Shown: positions 42,442 through 51,447 of the stretch, one piece after another
Layout of the letters: every line of letters begins with the position of its first letter
Numbering within the stretch: position 1 is the stretch's first letter
Assembly (NCBI GenBank): GCA_046727735.1
Contig: JBKPDF010000032.1
Location: 1 to 64,000, forward strand
DNA length: 64,000 bases
Direction: 5' to 3'
Source of the DNA: AP-16 sp046727735
Lineage (GTDB): Bacteria > Pseudomonadota > Alphaproteobacteria > Rhizobiales > Xanthobacteraceae
Notes under the pieces: generated by a model
Databases searched by the model: none
The model's input: the letters and a program-made list of their open reading frames with translations, nothing else
Told to the model about the DNA's origin: nothing
Translations under genes and position numbers: made by a program

Positions 42442-44466
42442 ATGGAAGCGCTCGCACGACTTGCCGCCGAATGGGGCGTCGACACCAGCTACATCGATGG
42501 ACACGGGCGTCGCCGCGAAGTCGATTGGGACACGCTGCGCCGCATCGTCGAAATCGCTTCGCGTGACCGGCTCCCGCGCGGCCGGGTGCCTCCTGCGATC
42601 GTGTTTCGCGCTGGTCGTGGTCGTCCCGCTGCGGTTCATGACGCCGAGTCGTTGGCTTTGATCGATTGGGCGATCGTTTCGGGAGACCGGGTCGTTGCCA
42701 GGCGCAGCGCCGGATCGGGCACGTCGGCTTTGCCCGAGGAGCTTCCAGTGGGGACCTTTGGCCTCGATGCCACTTTGCAATCCGGCGCCGGCGAAGTGCG
42801 GGAGCACGCGATCCTGCTAGTTGCCCCGCCCCATGCGTATTCTGGTGAAGCTTTCGGCGGCGCAAAAGTCTGGGCGCTCGGCGTTCAGCTCTATGGAGTG
42901 CGCTCCCGTCGCAACTGGGGACACGGCGATTTCACCGACTTGATGGGCCTACTGGATCTTGCGGCCGATCTGGGGGCGGCCGGGGTGGGTCTCAATCCGC
43001 TCCATGCGCTCTTTACCGATGACCCGGAACGCGCAAGCCCGTATTCGCCCAACAGCCGGCTTTTCCTCAATCCGCTCTATATCGATGTCGAGGTGGTGCC
43101 GGAATTTGCCGGGGCGGCTGCGGGCGGGCTGATCCAGGAAATCGCGCGGCTGCGCGCGGCAACGACCGTTGACTACGCGGGCGTTGCCGCCGCCAAGCTC
43201 GCCGCGCTGCGTTCGGCCTTTGCAAGTTTCCGCAGGGAAGGGTCGGCGCAACGCCGGGACGACTTCGAGGCATTCCGGCGCGAGCAGGGACGGGCACTCG
43301 ATTGGTTCGTGAGCTTCGAAATCTTGCGCCGGCGGTTCGGATCGCGCTGGGCGGAGTGGCCTGCGGTCTGGCGTCGCCCCGAGGAAGGCGCGCTTGCCGA
43401 GTTGCGCCGCTCCACGCGCGAGGAATTCGAGTTCGAGGAGTTCGTGCAGTGGGTGGCCGGCCGGCAATTGCGGGCTTGCGCGCGCAAGGCGCAGATCTTG
43501 GGAATGCCGCTCGGGCTTTATTTCGACGTCGCGGTGGGCGTCGATCCCGCCGGCGCCGATGCATGGGCCGAGCAGGACACGATGTTGGCGGGAGGCTCGA
43601 TCGGAGCGCCGCCGGATCTGCTCAACACTGCGGGACAGAACTGGAGCCTCGTGACCTTCAATCCGCGCGCGCTCGAACAGCACGGGTTCGACCCATTCCG
43701 GCGCGTCGTCACCGCGGCGATGCGCTACGCCGGCGCGATCCGGCTCGATCACGTGCTCGGCCTCAACCGGCTGTATTTCATTCCGGACGGGGCGACGGAC
43801 GGCAGCTACATCCGCTGTCCGTTCGAGGCCATGCTGACGGTCGTCGCACAGGAGAGCGTGGCGCATCGGTGCGTCGTCATCGGTGAAGATCTCGGCACCG
43901 TCCCGGCGAATCTGCGGGAAACGCTCGCGGATTGGGGCGTGTGGTCGTACCGGGTGATGTTGTTCGAGCGCGAGCACGACGGCTCGTTTCGCTTGCCGCA
44001 ACATTACGCCGAGAATGCACTGGTCACCTTCAGCACCCACGATCTTGCGACCTTTGTCGGCTGGCTGGACGGCCGCGACCTGCGGGAAAAGCGCGCGCTC
44101 GGCATCGATCCGGGCGAATCTGAGCAGGATCGCGAGCGCGCACGAGCCGCGCTGCAAACGACGCTCGCGCGCTGGCGCGGCAAGCGGCGCGCGCAGCTCG
44201 GATTCCTGCCGGTTGCCGGTTATCTCGCTGCGACGCCGAGTCGAATCCTGGTCATTTCCATGGAGGATGCGCTGGGTGTGGCGGAGCAGCCGAATGTGCC
44301 GGGGACCATCGCAGAGCGTGCGAATTGGCGGCACCGGCTGCCGGTCGCCTTGGAGGACTTGCCGCGCCATCCGCAGCTGCGTGCTCTCGCACGCGTGCTG
44401 CGCCGCTCGGGTCGAAGCATCAAGACGGTGCCGCGCGAGAAGGCGTCGGCGCCGCAAAAACGCTGA
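42442..44466 (+). CDS. malQ: 4-alpha-glucanotransferase (amylomaltase)
   Basis: Transfers maltodextrin segments between glucans, adjusting chain lengths for the GlgE/TreYZ routes. GH77 family, 674 residues. Motifs: GGAKVWALGVQLYGVRSRRN, GLNPLHALFTDDPERASPYS, the nucleophile in AIRLDHVLGLNRLYFIP, the acid/base in CVVIGEDLGTVPANLRETL and VTFSTHDLATFVGWLDG. The ATG at 42442 is preceded by AGGTAAGAG; ATG 42367 is an alternative without a ribosome site. Divergent from glgE. No EcfG-type promoter found, so probably under a housekeeping promoter. Confidence 0.95.
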   Translation: MEALARLAAEWGVDTSYIDGHGRRREVDWDTLRRIVEIASRDRLPRGRVPPAIVFRAGRGRPAAVHDAESLALIDWAIVSGDRVVARRSAGSGTSALPEELPVGTFGLDATLQSGAGEVREHAILLVAPPHAYSGEAFGGAKVWALGVQLYGVRSRRNWGHGDFTDLMGLLDLAADLGAAGVGLNPLHALFTDDPERASPYSPNSRLFLNPLYIDVEVVPEFAGAAAGGLIQEIARLRAATTVDYAGVAAAKLAALRSAFASFRREGSAQRRDDFEAFRREQGRALDWFVSFEILRRRFGSRWAEWPAVWRRPEEGALAELRRSTREEFEFEEFVQWVAGRQLRACARKAQILGMPLGLYFDVAVGVDPAGADAWAEQDTMLAGGSIGAPPDLLNTAGQNWSLVTFNPRALEQHGFDPFRRVVTAAMRYAGAIRLDHVLGLNRLYFIPDGATDGSYIRCPFEAMLTVVAQESVAHRCVVIGEDLGTVPANLRETLADWGVWSYRVMLFEREHDGSFRLPQHYAENALVTFSTHDLATFVGWLDGRDLREKRALGIDPGESEQDRERARAALQTTLARWRGKRRAQLGFLPVAGYLAATPSRILVISMEDALGVAEQPNVPGTIAERANWRHRLPVALEDLPRHPQLRALARVLRRSGRSIKTVPREKASAPQKR

Positions 44467-44488
44467 CGGCCACCGCTATGGGTGGCCG
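44467..44488. terminator. Hairpin between convergent malQ and glycine-rich gene
   Basis: Eight-base-pair perfect stem CGGCCACC/GGTGGCCG with a six-base loop, immediately after the malQ stop codon and before the convergent gene that ends at 44518. Probable bidirectional terminator, although no T tract follows. Confidence 0.55.
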
Positions 44489-44517
44489 CCAACTCGTTAT
44501 CGACGCGTCACGCGGGC

Positions 44518-45059
44518 TTAATAACCCCCGTACGGATAGCCGTAGTCACACACCCAGACCCGCTGCCAGCCGTAAGCCGTCGGCACTAGACGCCAGCAGG
44601 AGTCGTAATAACCGTAGTCATAGCCGTAGTCGTAACCGCCGGCGAAACCGACGCCGACGAAGACCCGATTGTGATGGCGATGGTGGTGGTGCCATGGGCC
44701 GCCCGCCCAATTCTTGCCGTTCCAATTTTGACTGGTTGGCCCAACGGGTCTCATGGAGTTTGGCCCACTCTGGATCCGAGTCTGGCTGAAGTTCGAGGGC
44801 ATCGAGCTCACGTCGCCGGAACCCTTACCCACGTTCGTGCTGCCGAAGCCCATGGCCTTACCGGCGCCTCCGCCGCTGCTCCAACCGCCCCCGCCGCCGC
44901 CGCCGCTAAAGCCCATGGACTTACCGCCGCCACCGCCGCCGCCCCCCCGCCGCCACCGCCACCGCCGCCCCCGCCGTGCCCGTGTGCGCCGGCCGCGATG
45001 GCAGCCGAGCTCATTCCCAAGGCTGCGGTAGCCGCTATTGCGATGAGTGTTTTGCGCAT
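44518..45059 (-). pseudogene. Glycine-rich secreted protein, frameshifted in a poly-Gly tract
   Basis: Starting at ATG 45059 (GAGGAGG just upstream) the first frame gives a clean signal peptide MRKTLIAIAATAALGMSSAA, then a long glycine run. In the other frame the protein continues GGGGGGGKSMGFSG, then HHHHRHHNRVFVGVGFAGG and repeated YDYGYDYGYY, ending with WVCDYGYPYGGY at 44518. The frames meet at the seven-C run 44942-44948 (G run on the coding strand); one more base would restore a single 180-residue protein. It looks like a surface or envelope protein rich in Gly, Tyr and His. The slip may be a sequencing error or true homopolymer variation. Confidence 0.72.
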
Positions 45060-45105
45060 CGCTTTCCTCCTCGTCATGACAAGACAAAGCTTTCGGTGAA
45101 ATCAT

Positions 45106-45131
45106 AACGCCGAAGGTCAAAAAAAGGTGCC
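45106..45131 (-). promoter_or_regulatory. Near-consensus EcfG-type promoter of glycine-rich gene
   Basis: Minus strand GGCAC (45131-45127), 17 bases, CGTT (45109-45106), one mismatch in the -35 element, ending 47 bases before the ATG at 45059. Tentative. Confidence 0.35.
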
Positions 45132-45249
45132 GCCTCAAGCATCAAATATCTGGGAGTGCAGGGTTTTCGCCGCGAATTCTGAACGTCCGTTCATCGTGCG
45201 GCCCTGATCGTCGCAGCCGCCGCCCGCTCTGTTAGGAGCTTCGACGGCA

Positions 45250-45274
45250 GGAACCTTTATAGGACGGGTGCGTT
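45250..45274 (+). promoter_or_regulatory. EcfG-type promoter of DUF883 gene
   Basis: GGAAC at 45250-45254, 16 bases, CGTT at 45271-45274, an exact match ending 29 bases before the ATG at 45304. Confidence 0.82.
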
Positions 45275-45303
45275 GGCGGCGCGGACATTCGGGAGGGTTT
45301 GCC

Positions 45304-45672
45304 ATGGCCAATCAGGGACGCTCCGCCGCCGAGAAGGAATTCGACAAGACTGCGATCGACGACATCCAGCACGACCTCGAGGCCGTGCGCGACGACATGG
45401 CGCGGCTTGCCCAGCAGGTTGCGAGCTTGCTCAGCGTGACCGGCAGCCAAGCGCTGCGCGAGGCCAAGGCGCAGATGGGCCGGGCCAAGCAGAGCCTCGA
45501 CGACGTGCTCTCCGGCGCGAGCGAGAAGGGGACGGAAGCGATGCAAACCGTGCGCGAGGGCACCGACACCGCGCTCGAAGCGCTGGAGGACGCCGTCCGT
45601 CAGCGCCCATTCGCAACACTGGCGATCGCCATGGGGCTGGGATTTCTGCTCGGCGCGAGCTTGCGCCGTTAG
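45304..45672 (+). CDS. DUF883 (ElaB/YqjD-like) membrane-anchored protein
   Basis: 122 residues. Long amphipathic helical region with coiled-coil character (IDDIQHDLEAVRDDMARLAQ, then ALREAKAQMGRAKQSLDDVL), ending in one membrane helix with the family motif RQRPFATLAIAMGLGFLLGA. ElaB/YqjD proteins are stationary-phase inner-membrane proteins reported to bind ribosomes in E. coli. GGGAGGG precedes the ATG. It sits directly behind an EcfG-type promoter and pairs with the next gene. Confidence 0.85.
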   Translation: MANQGRSAAEKEFDKTAIDDIQHDLEAVRDDMARLAQQVASLLSVTGSQALREAKAQMGRAKQSLDDVLSGASEKGTEAMQTVREGTDTALEALEDAVRQRPFATLAIAMGLGFLLGASLRR

Positions 45673-45681
45673 GAGGAGGCC

Positions 45682-46128
45682 GTGCTTCCCGGCGTCAGGG
45701 ATTTGAGGGACCGCTTGGATGCGGCGGTGAAAACCAGCGTCTGGTCGACGGTTGCGGCGGCGGCGGCGTTCATCATGCTGGGCTTCCTGTGCGCCGCGCT
45801 GTTCCTCTATCTGCAGAATGAATGGGGGGCGATCCTCGCCTGCCTGGTTCTGGCCGGGGCTTTTCTGGTGTTCCTGCTGATCGCGGTCGTCGCGATCGCC
45901 ATGGTGCGTCAGCGTCAGCGGCGGCTGGCGCAAGCCCGCGCGCAGGCCAACCAGGCGGCCGGGCAATGGTTGCGCGATCCCGTCGTGGTGACGACCGCCT
46001 TGCAGGTGGCACGAACCCTCGGCTTGCGCCGCGCGGCGCCGCTCTTGCTGCTCGGCGCGTTCGTCGTGGGTTTGGTGCTCAGCCGGAACGCCGCCAAGAC
46101 GGCCGAACCCGCGGGTCCGCCACCCTGA
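45682..46128 (+). CDS. YqjE/phage-holin-III-like membrane protein
   Basis: 148 residues from a GTG at 45682 with AGGAGGAGG 3 bases upstream. Two N-terminal membrane helices (about 22-45 and 48-75), a basic helical stretch (RQRQRRLAQARAQANQAAGQ), and a third helix near residue 120 (AAPLLLLGAFVVGLVLSR). This fits the YqjE/putative actinobacterial holin-X superfamily often encoded next to DUF883 genes. It follows DUF883 after 9 bases, so it shares the EcfG-type promoter. Confidence 0.75.
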   Translation: MLPGVRDLRDRLDAAVKTSVWSTVAAAAAFIMLGFLCAALFLYLQNEWGAILACLVLAGAFLVFLLIAVVAIAMVRQRQRRLAQARAQANQAAGQWLRDPVVVTTALQVARTLGLRRAAPLLLLGAFVVGLVLSRNAAKTAEPAGPPP

Positions 46129-46160
46129 CGCTCGGCGCATCGCGCGGGGGCACGGCCAAC

Positions 46161-46370
46161 TCAGTGCAGCGAGGCCGTCTCTTCTCCGGCCAAGCCGAGC
46201 ATGATGAACTTGTCTTCCGCGATCTTGATGATCGCGACCATCGCCTCGTCGGGGTCCTGCGTCAGCTCGGCGCTGGCATCATACATTTCATAGAACGGCC
46301 GAGTGACGCCGTCCGAGCAATAGGCCGTGCACTCGTCCATGTTCACGTACACGACATCTACATCGATCAC
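46161..46370 (-). CDS. Small hypothetical protein (69 aa)
   Basis: Acidic soluble protein from a GTG start at 46370 (AGGTGG about 7 bases upstream). Sequence features: VDVVYVNMDECTAYCSDGVT with two cysteines, FYEMYDASAELTQDPDEAM, then VAIIKIAEDKFIMLGLAG, an alpha/beta layout with codon bias like its neighbours. Not recognised. It is convergent with the YqjE-like gene. Confidence 0.55.
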   Translation of the reverse strand: MIDVDVVYVNMDECTAYCSDGVTRPFYEMYDASAELTQDPDEAMVAIIKIAEDKFIMLGLAGEETASLH

Positions 46371-46657
46371 GGCACGCCACCTACGCGGACGCGCAACAAA
46401 TCTGCGCGGATGTCAATTCCAACCTGGGTGCGAGAGTTCCGTTACGCTGCCGCGGAGATCGGATCAAGCCTGCGGTTTTGCGGGGCGCGCGGGAGCCGAG
46501 GCCGCGCTTGTCCGGAACCATCGGGGCAGCGCCGCAGTTCGAAACACATGATTTGTCATGGGGATAATCGGTACTTGTGCGCTGCCGTCCCCGGACGGAT
46601 AGAATGTCGGGGTTCGATGCCGTACTCGACCCAAGAGGACGCAGGAGGATCGGGTTC

Positions 46658-49270
46658 GTGCCGGTAGCCCGCCGCAAAACGAAATCGCTTTCGCGCGCCA
46701 AACCCGAAGCCCGGGGTCGGGGCGACCCGCTCAGGACGTATCGGGAGAAGCGGGATTTCCGGCGAACGGCGGAACCCGAGGCGCGCCTCAAGCGCGGCGC
46801 GGACTGGCAATTCGTCGTGCAGAAGCACGCCGCGCGGCGGCTGCACTACGATCTGCGCCTCGAGCTCGACGGCGTGCTCAAGAGCTGGGCTGTGACGCGG
46901 GGACCGAGCCTCGTTCCAGGCGAGAAGCGGCTGGCGGTGCAGACCGAAGACCACCCGATGGACTACCTGAAGTTCGAGGGCAACATCCCGAAAGGCGAGT
47001 ACGGCGGCGGCTCGGTCATCGTCTGGGATCGCGGCCGCTGGACGCCGGAGGGCGATCCGCATCGCGGGCTCAAGAAAGGCCATCTGGTGTTTTCGCTCGA
47101 CGGCGCGCGGCTGAACGGGCGTTGGCATCTGGTGCGCATGCGTCAGCGTCCGGGCGAGAAGAAGGAGCAGTGGCTGCTCTTCAAAGCACACGACGAATAT
47201 GCGCGGGACGCATCGGGTCCGGCCATCGTCGAGGAAGCCACCACCTCGGTTCTCACCGGACGCGACATCGAGAAGGTCGCCGCAGAAGGCGAGCCGGGAG
47301 GCGATCCTGGTGGGCGCGCGGAAGTCGCGCGCCCACGCCAGCCCGAGCTTTCGGACCCCGCGGGCCTGCCCGGCGCGCGCAGAGCAGCGCTGCCGCCATT
47401 CGTGGAGCCGAGCTTGGCGCAGTTGGCCGACCGGCCGCCGAAGGGCAAGGACTGGATCCACGAGATCAAATTCGACGGCTACCGCACCCAGGCGCGGATC
47501 GACGGCCGCAGCATCAAGCTGCTCACGCGCAAGGGACTCGACTGGACCGAGCGCTTCGAACCGATCGCCGAGACCTTGAAAACCCTACGGCTCGCCTCCG
47601 CCCTGATCGATGGCGAGATCATTGCCGAGACGAGTTCGGGCGTTCCGAGCTTCAGCGACTTGCAGCAGGCGCTCAGCGCGGGTGCCGACGATCGCCTCCT
47701 CTATTACGTGTTCGACCTGCTGTCCTGTGAGGGCGCGGATCTGCGCAACACGCCGCTCGTCGAGCGCAAGGCGCTGCTGCACCGGATTGTCGAACCGTTG
47801 CCGGCCGGCGCCAATATCCGGTTCAGCGAACATTTCGAGACCGACGGTGCGACCATGCTCGAGCACGCCTGCCGGATGGGACTCGAGGGAATCATCTCCA
47901 AGCGCAAGAACGAGCCGTATCGCTCCGGGCGCGGGGAGCACTGGATCAAGAGCAAATGCGTCGACCGGCAGGAATTCGTGCTGCTCGGCTATGTGCCCTC
48001 TACGGTCGTGAAGAGTGCGATCGGCTCGCTGGTGGTCGGCTATTACGATGGCGGAAAGCCGATGTATGCGGGCCGCGTGGGCACCGGTTTTTCTGCCGAG
48101 GTCGCACGCTCGCTCCGCCAGCAGCTCGAGAAAATCAAGGCGGCCAAGCCCGCGTTCGACAAGCCGTTGCCCGCCGGCACCGAAAAAGGCGTGGTCTGGG
48201 TCGAGCCGCGTCTCGTCGGCGAAGTCGAGTTCCGCGGTTGGACCCACGATGATGTGCTTCGCCAGGCATCCTATAAGGGCCTGCGCGAGGACAAGCCGGC
48301 GGAGGAGGTCGTGCGCGAGAAGGCGCCGCGGTCGCAGCCGAGAAACCGGCCGGCGCAACGCAATGACGCGGCCGATGTGCTCGCAGGCATCCGGCTGACC
48401 CACCCCGAGCGCATCCTCTGGGAGGGCCAGGGCGTCACGAAGCAGGGCCTCGCCGAATTCTATGTCGAGATCGCCGACTGGATCCTGCCGCATCTCGTGG
48501 GTCGGCCGCTCAGTCTCGTGCGCTGCCCCAGCGGAGCCATGCATGAATGCTTCTACGCCAAGCACGCGTGGGCCGGACTTTCCAAAGCCATTCGGCCGGT
48601 CGATGTCGGCGAAGGCAAGCCGATGCTCGCGATCAACGATCTCGAGGGTCTCATCGGCCTCGTGCAGGCAGGCGTGCTCGAGATCCACCCTTGGGGATCG
48701 CGCGTCGAGGATCTCCACCGCCCCGACCGCCTGATCTTCGATCTGGACCCGGGCGAGGGTGTCGCCTGGGACGCGGTGGTCGCTGGCGCCGGGGAAATCC
48801 GGCAGCGGCTCAAGGCTCTCGGCCTGGAGAGCTTCCTCAAGACTTCGGGCGGCAAGGGTCTGCACGTCATGGTGCCGATCGAGCCGGAGTTCGATTGGGA
48901 ACGCGTCAAGGCTTTCACCAAGACCATCACGGACGCGATGGCGGCCGATGCGCCGCAGCGCTATGTAGCGACCATGTCGAAAACCCTGCGCCGGGGAAAA
49001 ATCTACGTCGATTACCTGCGCAATGGGTGGGGAGCGACTGCGGTCGCCGCCTACTCGACCCGCGCCCGGCCGGGCGCGCCGGTTTCGACCCCGCTCGAAT
49101 GGCAGGAGCTGTCGAAGGCGATCCGGCCCGACCATTTCAACATCGACAATCTTCGCCAGCGCCTCGCTTTCCTCAAGCACGACCCATGGCAAGGCTTCTT
49201 CGACATCCGCCAGCGGCTGCCGCACTCGGCGGTCCCGGCCGCCGGCAAAAAGTCCCGGCGCCGCTCATGA
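46658..49270 (+). CDS. ligD: Multidomain ATP-dependent DNA ligase LigD (PE-Lig-Pol)
   Basis: Non-homologous end-joining enzyme, 870 residues from a GTG at 46658 (GGAGG 8-12 bases upstream). Domain order: 3'-phosphoesterase (about 35-190, AARRLHYDLRLELDG, then KGEYGGGSVIVWDRGRW), ATP-dependent ligase (about 240-540, nucleophile K271 in EIKFDGYRTQ, later LEGIISKRKNEPYRSGRG), and polymerase/primase (about 570-850, metal aspartates near 695 and 697 in DLDPGEGVAW). This order is the usual proteobacterial one. Its partner Ku is not in the window. An earlier in-frame ATG at 46577 gives no conserved sequence. Confidence 0.95.
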   Translation: MPVARRKTKSLSRAKPEARGRGDPLRTYREKRDFRRTAEPEARLKRGADWQFVVQKHAARRLHYDLRLELDGVLKSWAVTRGPSLVPGEKRLAVQTEDHPMDYLKFEGNIPKGEYGGGSVIVWDRGRWTPEGDPHRGLKKGHLVFSLDGARLNGRWHLVRMRQRPGEKKEQWLLFKAHDEYARDASGPAIVEEATTSVLTGRDIEKVAAEGEPGGDPGGRAEVARPRQPELSDPAGLPGARRAALPPFVEPSLAQLADRPPKGKDWIHEIKFDGYRTQARIDGRSIKLLTRKGLDWTERFEPIAETLKTLRLASALIDGEIIAETSSGVPSFSDLQQALSAGADDRLLYYVFDLLSCEGADLRNTPLVERKALLHRIVEPLPAGANIRFSEHFETDGATMLEHACRMGLEGIISKRKNEPYRSGRGEHWIKSKCVDRQEFVLLGYVPSTVVKSAIGSLVVGYYDGGKPMYAGRVGTGFSAEVARSLRQQLEKIKAAKPAFDKPLPAGTEKGVVWVEPRLVGEVEFRGWTHDDVLRQASYKGLREDKPAEEVVREKAPRSQPRNRPAQRNDAADVLAGIRLTHPERILWEGQGVTKQGLAEFYVEIADWILPHLVGRPLSLVRCPSGAMHECFYAKHAWAGLSKAIRPVDVGEGKPMLAINDLEGLIGLVQAGVLEIHPWGSRVEDLHRPDRLIFDLDPGEGVAWDAVVAGAGEIRQRLKALGLESFLKTSGGKGLHVMVPIEPEFDWERVKAFTKTITDAMAADAPQRYVATMSKTLRRGKIYVDYLRNGWGATAVAAYSTRARPGAPVSTPLEWQELSKAIRPDHFNIDNLRQRLAFLKHDPWQGFFDIRQRLPHSAVPAAGKKSRRRS

Positions 49271-50799
49271 ACGCAGTGCGGCTGCTTCCGGCGATCCTCG
49301 CGCTCGCGCTGCTTGCACCGGCGCGCGCCGAGGAGCAATCGCCGCGGCCGCCCACGCAGACGCAACGCGATCAGCAGCCGGATCGGCAGAGCGGCGGCGT
49401 GTTGCGGCTGCTGCCCGGCGACGCGCTCAGCGAGCACGCAATCGCGCTTCCCACGGGCAAGCTCGAGTACAAGGCGACCGCCGGCACCCTGGCGCTCATC
49501 GACCAGACCGGCGAGCGCAAGGCCGAAGTTTTCTATACGGCGTACGTGGCCGGCGGCGCCGACCCGCAGCGGCCGGTCACGTTCGTGTTCAACGGCGGGC
49601 CCGGCGCCGCCTCGGCGTTTCTGCATCTCGGGCTCGTCGGGCCGCGGCTCGTCGATTTCGGCCCGCAGGGACGCGACGGCGCCGCAGCGCGGCTGCGCGA
49701 CAATCCCGAGACCTGGCTCGCATTCACCGATCTGGTCCTGATCGATCCGGTCGGCACCGGCTGGAGCCGCGCGCCGAAGCCCGACGACGCCAATGGCTTC
49801 TACAGCGTGCGCCGCGACGCGGAATCGATCGCGAAGGTCATCGCGCTCTACCTCGCCAAGAACGGCCGCACCGCCTCGCCCAAATATCTGCTGGGCGAAA
49901 GCTACGGCGGGTTCCGCGCGGTGAAGGTCGCCAAGAGCTTGCAGCACGACCAGGGCATCGTCGTCTCCGGGCTGGTCATGGTCTCGCCGCTGCTCGATGC
50001 GGGATTTCTGTTCGGCAGCAGCCGCTATGCGCTCGGCGCCGCGCTGCAGCTCCCGAGCCTGATTGCGACCGAGCTCGAGCGGCGTCACGCGTTCACCGCC
50101 GCGGCGCTGGCGGAGGGCGAACATTTCGCGATGACCGAATACCTCACGACGCTCGCCGGCCCGCCTCCGACCGGAGACAAGGCCGATGCGTTCTACCGCC
50201 GCCTCGCGCAGCTCTCGGGTCTGCCGGTCGAGACCGTGGCCAAGACCCGCGGCTTCATTCGCGACGTGTATCTCAAGGATTTGCGTGGCGGCCAGGACCA
50301 GGTGGTGAGCCGTTACGACGCGAGCTTCGCCATGCCGGATCCTTATCCCGAGGCCTATTCGCCGCACGGCCCTGATCCGATCCTCGACGGTTTCGTGCGT
50401 GCGCTCGGCGGCGCCTTTGTCGGCTATGCCCGCGACGAGCTCGGGTTCAAGACCGACATGACCTACACGCTGCTGTCTTCCGACGCGAACCACAAATGGG
50501 GCTGGCAGGAAGGCGGCGGCTGGTCGCCGCCGAGCGTGCAGGACGACATGCGCGATCTGTTGGCGGTCGATCCGTCGCTGCGCATCCTGATCGCACACGG
50601 CGTGAGCGACATGGTGGTCCCGTATGCGGTCAGCCGCTACGTGATCGACCATCTGCCGCAGATCGGAGCGCCCGGCCGTGTCGAGCTCAAGCTCTACCGG
50701 GCGGGGCACATGTTCTATCTCGACGACACGGCGCGGCGGGCGTTCACGTCGGAGGCGAGCCCGTTTTACCAATCTGTTCCGTCGAACCCGACCCGCTGA
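49267..50799 (+). CDS. Secreted S10-family serine carboxypeptidase-like peptidase
   Basis: 510 residues. Signal peptide 1-21 (MNAVRLLPAILALALLAPAR). Alpha/beta hydrolase of family S10: FVFNGGPGAASAFLHLGLVG, DLVLIDPVGTGWSRAPK, nucleophile S212 in LLGESYGGFRAVK, then an aspartate in LIAHGVSDMVVPY and the histidine in LYRAGHMFYLDD. Probably trims C-terminal residues of peptides in the periplasm. Its ATG overlaps the ligD stop (ATGA), indicating translational coupling with an unrelated DNA-repair gene. Confidence 0.88.
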   Translation: MNAVRLLPAILALALLAPARAEEQSPRPPTQTQRDQQPDRQSGGVLRLLPGDALSEHAIALPTGKLEYKATAGTLALIDQTGERKAEVFYTAYVAGGADPQRPVTFVFNGGPGAASAFLHLGLVGPRLVDFGPQGRDGAAARLRDNPETWLAFTDLVLIDPVGTGWSRAPKPDDANGFYSVRRDAESIAKVIALYLAKNGRTASPKYLLGESYGGFRAVKVAKSLQHDQGIVVSGLVMVSPLLDAGFLFGSSRYALGAALQLPSLIATELERRHAFTAAALAEGEHFAMTEYLTTLAGPPPTGDKADAFYRRLAQLSGLPVETVAKTRGFIRDVYLKDLRGGQDQVVSRYDASFAMPDPYPEAYSPHGPDPILDGFVRALGGAFVGYARDELGFKTDMTYTLLSSDANHKWGWQEGGGWSPPSVQDDMRDLLAVDPSLRILIAHGVSDMVVPYAVSRYVIDHLPQIGAPGRVELKLYRAGHMFYLDDTARRAFTSEASPFYQSVPSNPTR

Positions 50800-50833
50800 G
50801 CTCGAATTGCAGTCCGCGCGGCCGCGTAAGCGG

Positions 50834-51253
50834 CTAATGCACGTCGATCGTGACCGCGGTCGATCCGCGCTGGCCGTTGCCGTAGCGTACCGTGTAGCCG
50901 AGCGAATCGGTGCCGTGAAAGCCGGGATTCGAGCGGTACCGGATCTGGTTCCCCGGCACGGATTTTCCGGCACAGCGGCGTACGCTCGCGGGCTGCAGCG
51001 ACTTCGCCGCGACCGTGCTCACCCCCGGGACGATCGTCACCTTGCCGTTCGTCGGCGGGCTCGTGATCGTGATCGAGGTCGTGAGGGGTTTGCACTTCGC
51101 GTCCCAGGACCGCTCGTCGACGAGCAGCGACTCGATGCCGGAATCCGCCGAACGCGTCAGCTTGATCTCCTGAGCAACCGCAGCCGCGCCGAGGCAAAAC
51201 GGCAAGACTGCTGCGGTCAGGATGGGAGCAGCGATCCGCTTCGCGGTCGGCAA
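50834..51253 (-). CDS. Secreted Ig-like-fold hypothetical protein
   Basis: 139 residues from a TTG at 51253 (GGAG 6-9 bases upstream); an in-frame ATG at 51307 is the alternative. Signal peptide to about residue 27 (APILTAAVLPFCLGAAAVAQ). The mature part SITITSPPTNGKVTIVPGVS, then FHGTDSLGYTVRYGNGQRG, resembles one bacterial Ig/cadherin-like repeat (GTDS..YTV..GNG). Two cysteines probably form a disulfide. The function is unknown. Confidence 0.65.
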   Translation of the reverse strand: MPTAKRIAAPILTAAVLPFCLGAAAVAQEIKLTRSADSGIESLLVDERSWDAKCKPLTTSITITSPPTNGKVTIVPGVSTVAAKSLQPASVRRCAGKSVPGNQIRYRSNPGFHGTDSLGYTVRYGNGQRGSTAVTIDVH

Positions 51254-51447
51254 TACGGTTCTCCACTCATCGGCGGCCGGCGGCGAGCCGATTGCGCCGG
51301 CAACCAAGATTACTCGGCGACATGCGACAGCGTGCCGGTTCCTTCGAGCGTACCATCATTGTGATACCAGCTGCGATCGGATGATAATTCCAGCCGAACA
51401 TTGTCGGGCCTGTAATTGGGCGCAGCGTTGATCGCGATCGTCCGTCC

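Noticed and set aside
42236..42865. N-terminal extension of the glgE frame upstream of 42235
   Set aside because: It would cross the EcfG-type promoter and run antisense through malQ; the encoded residues do not resemble GlgE.
44881..44995. CCGCCG-rich tract as a possible CRISPR or tandem-repeat array
   Set aside because: It is the coding tract of the glycine-rich protein (poly-Gly codons) with no spacer structure.
46519..46544. GGAAC followed by AGTT at 17-base spacing before ligD
   Set aside because: The -10 element has a mismatch in a four-base motif and the site is over 110 bases from the start, so it is not distinguishable from chance.
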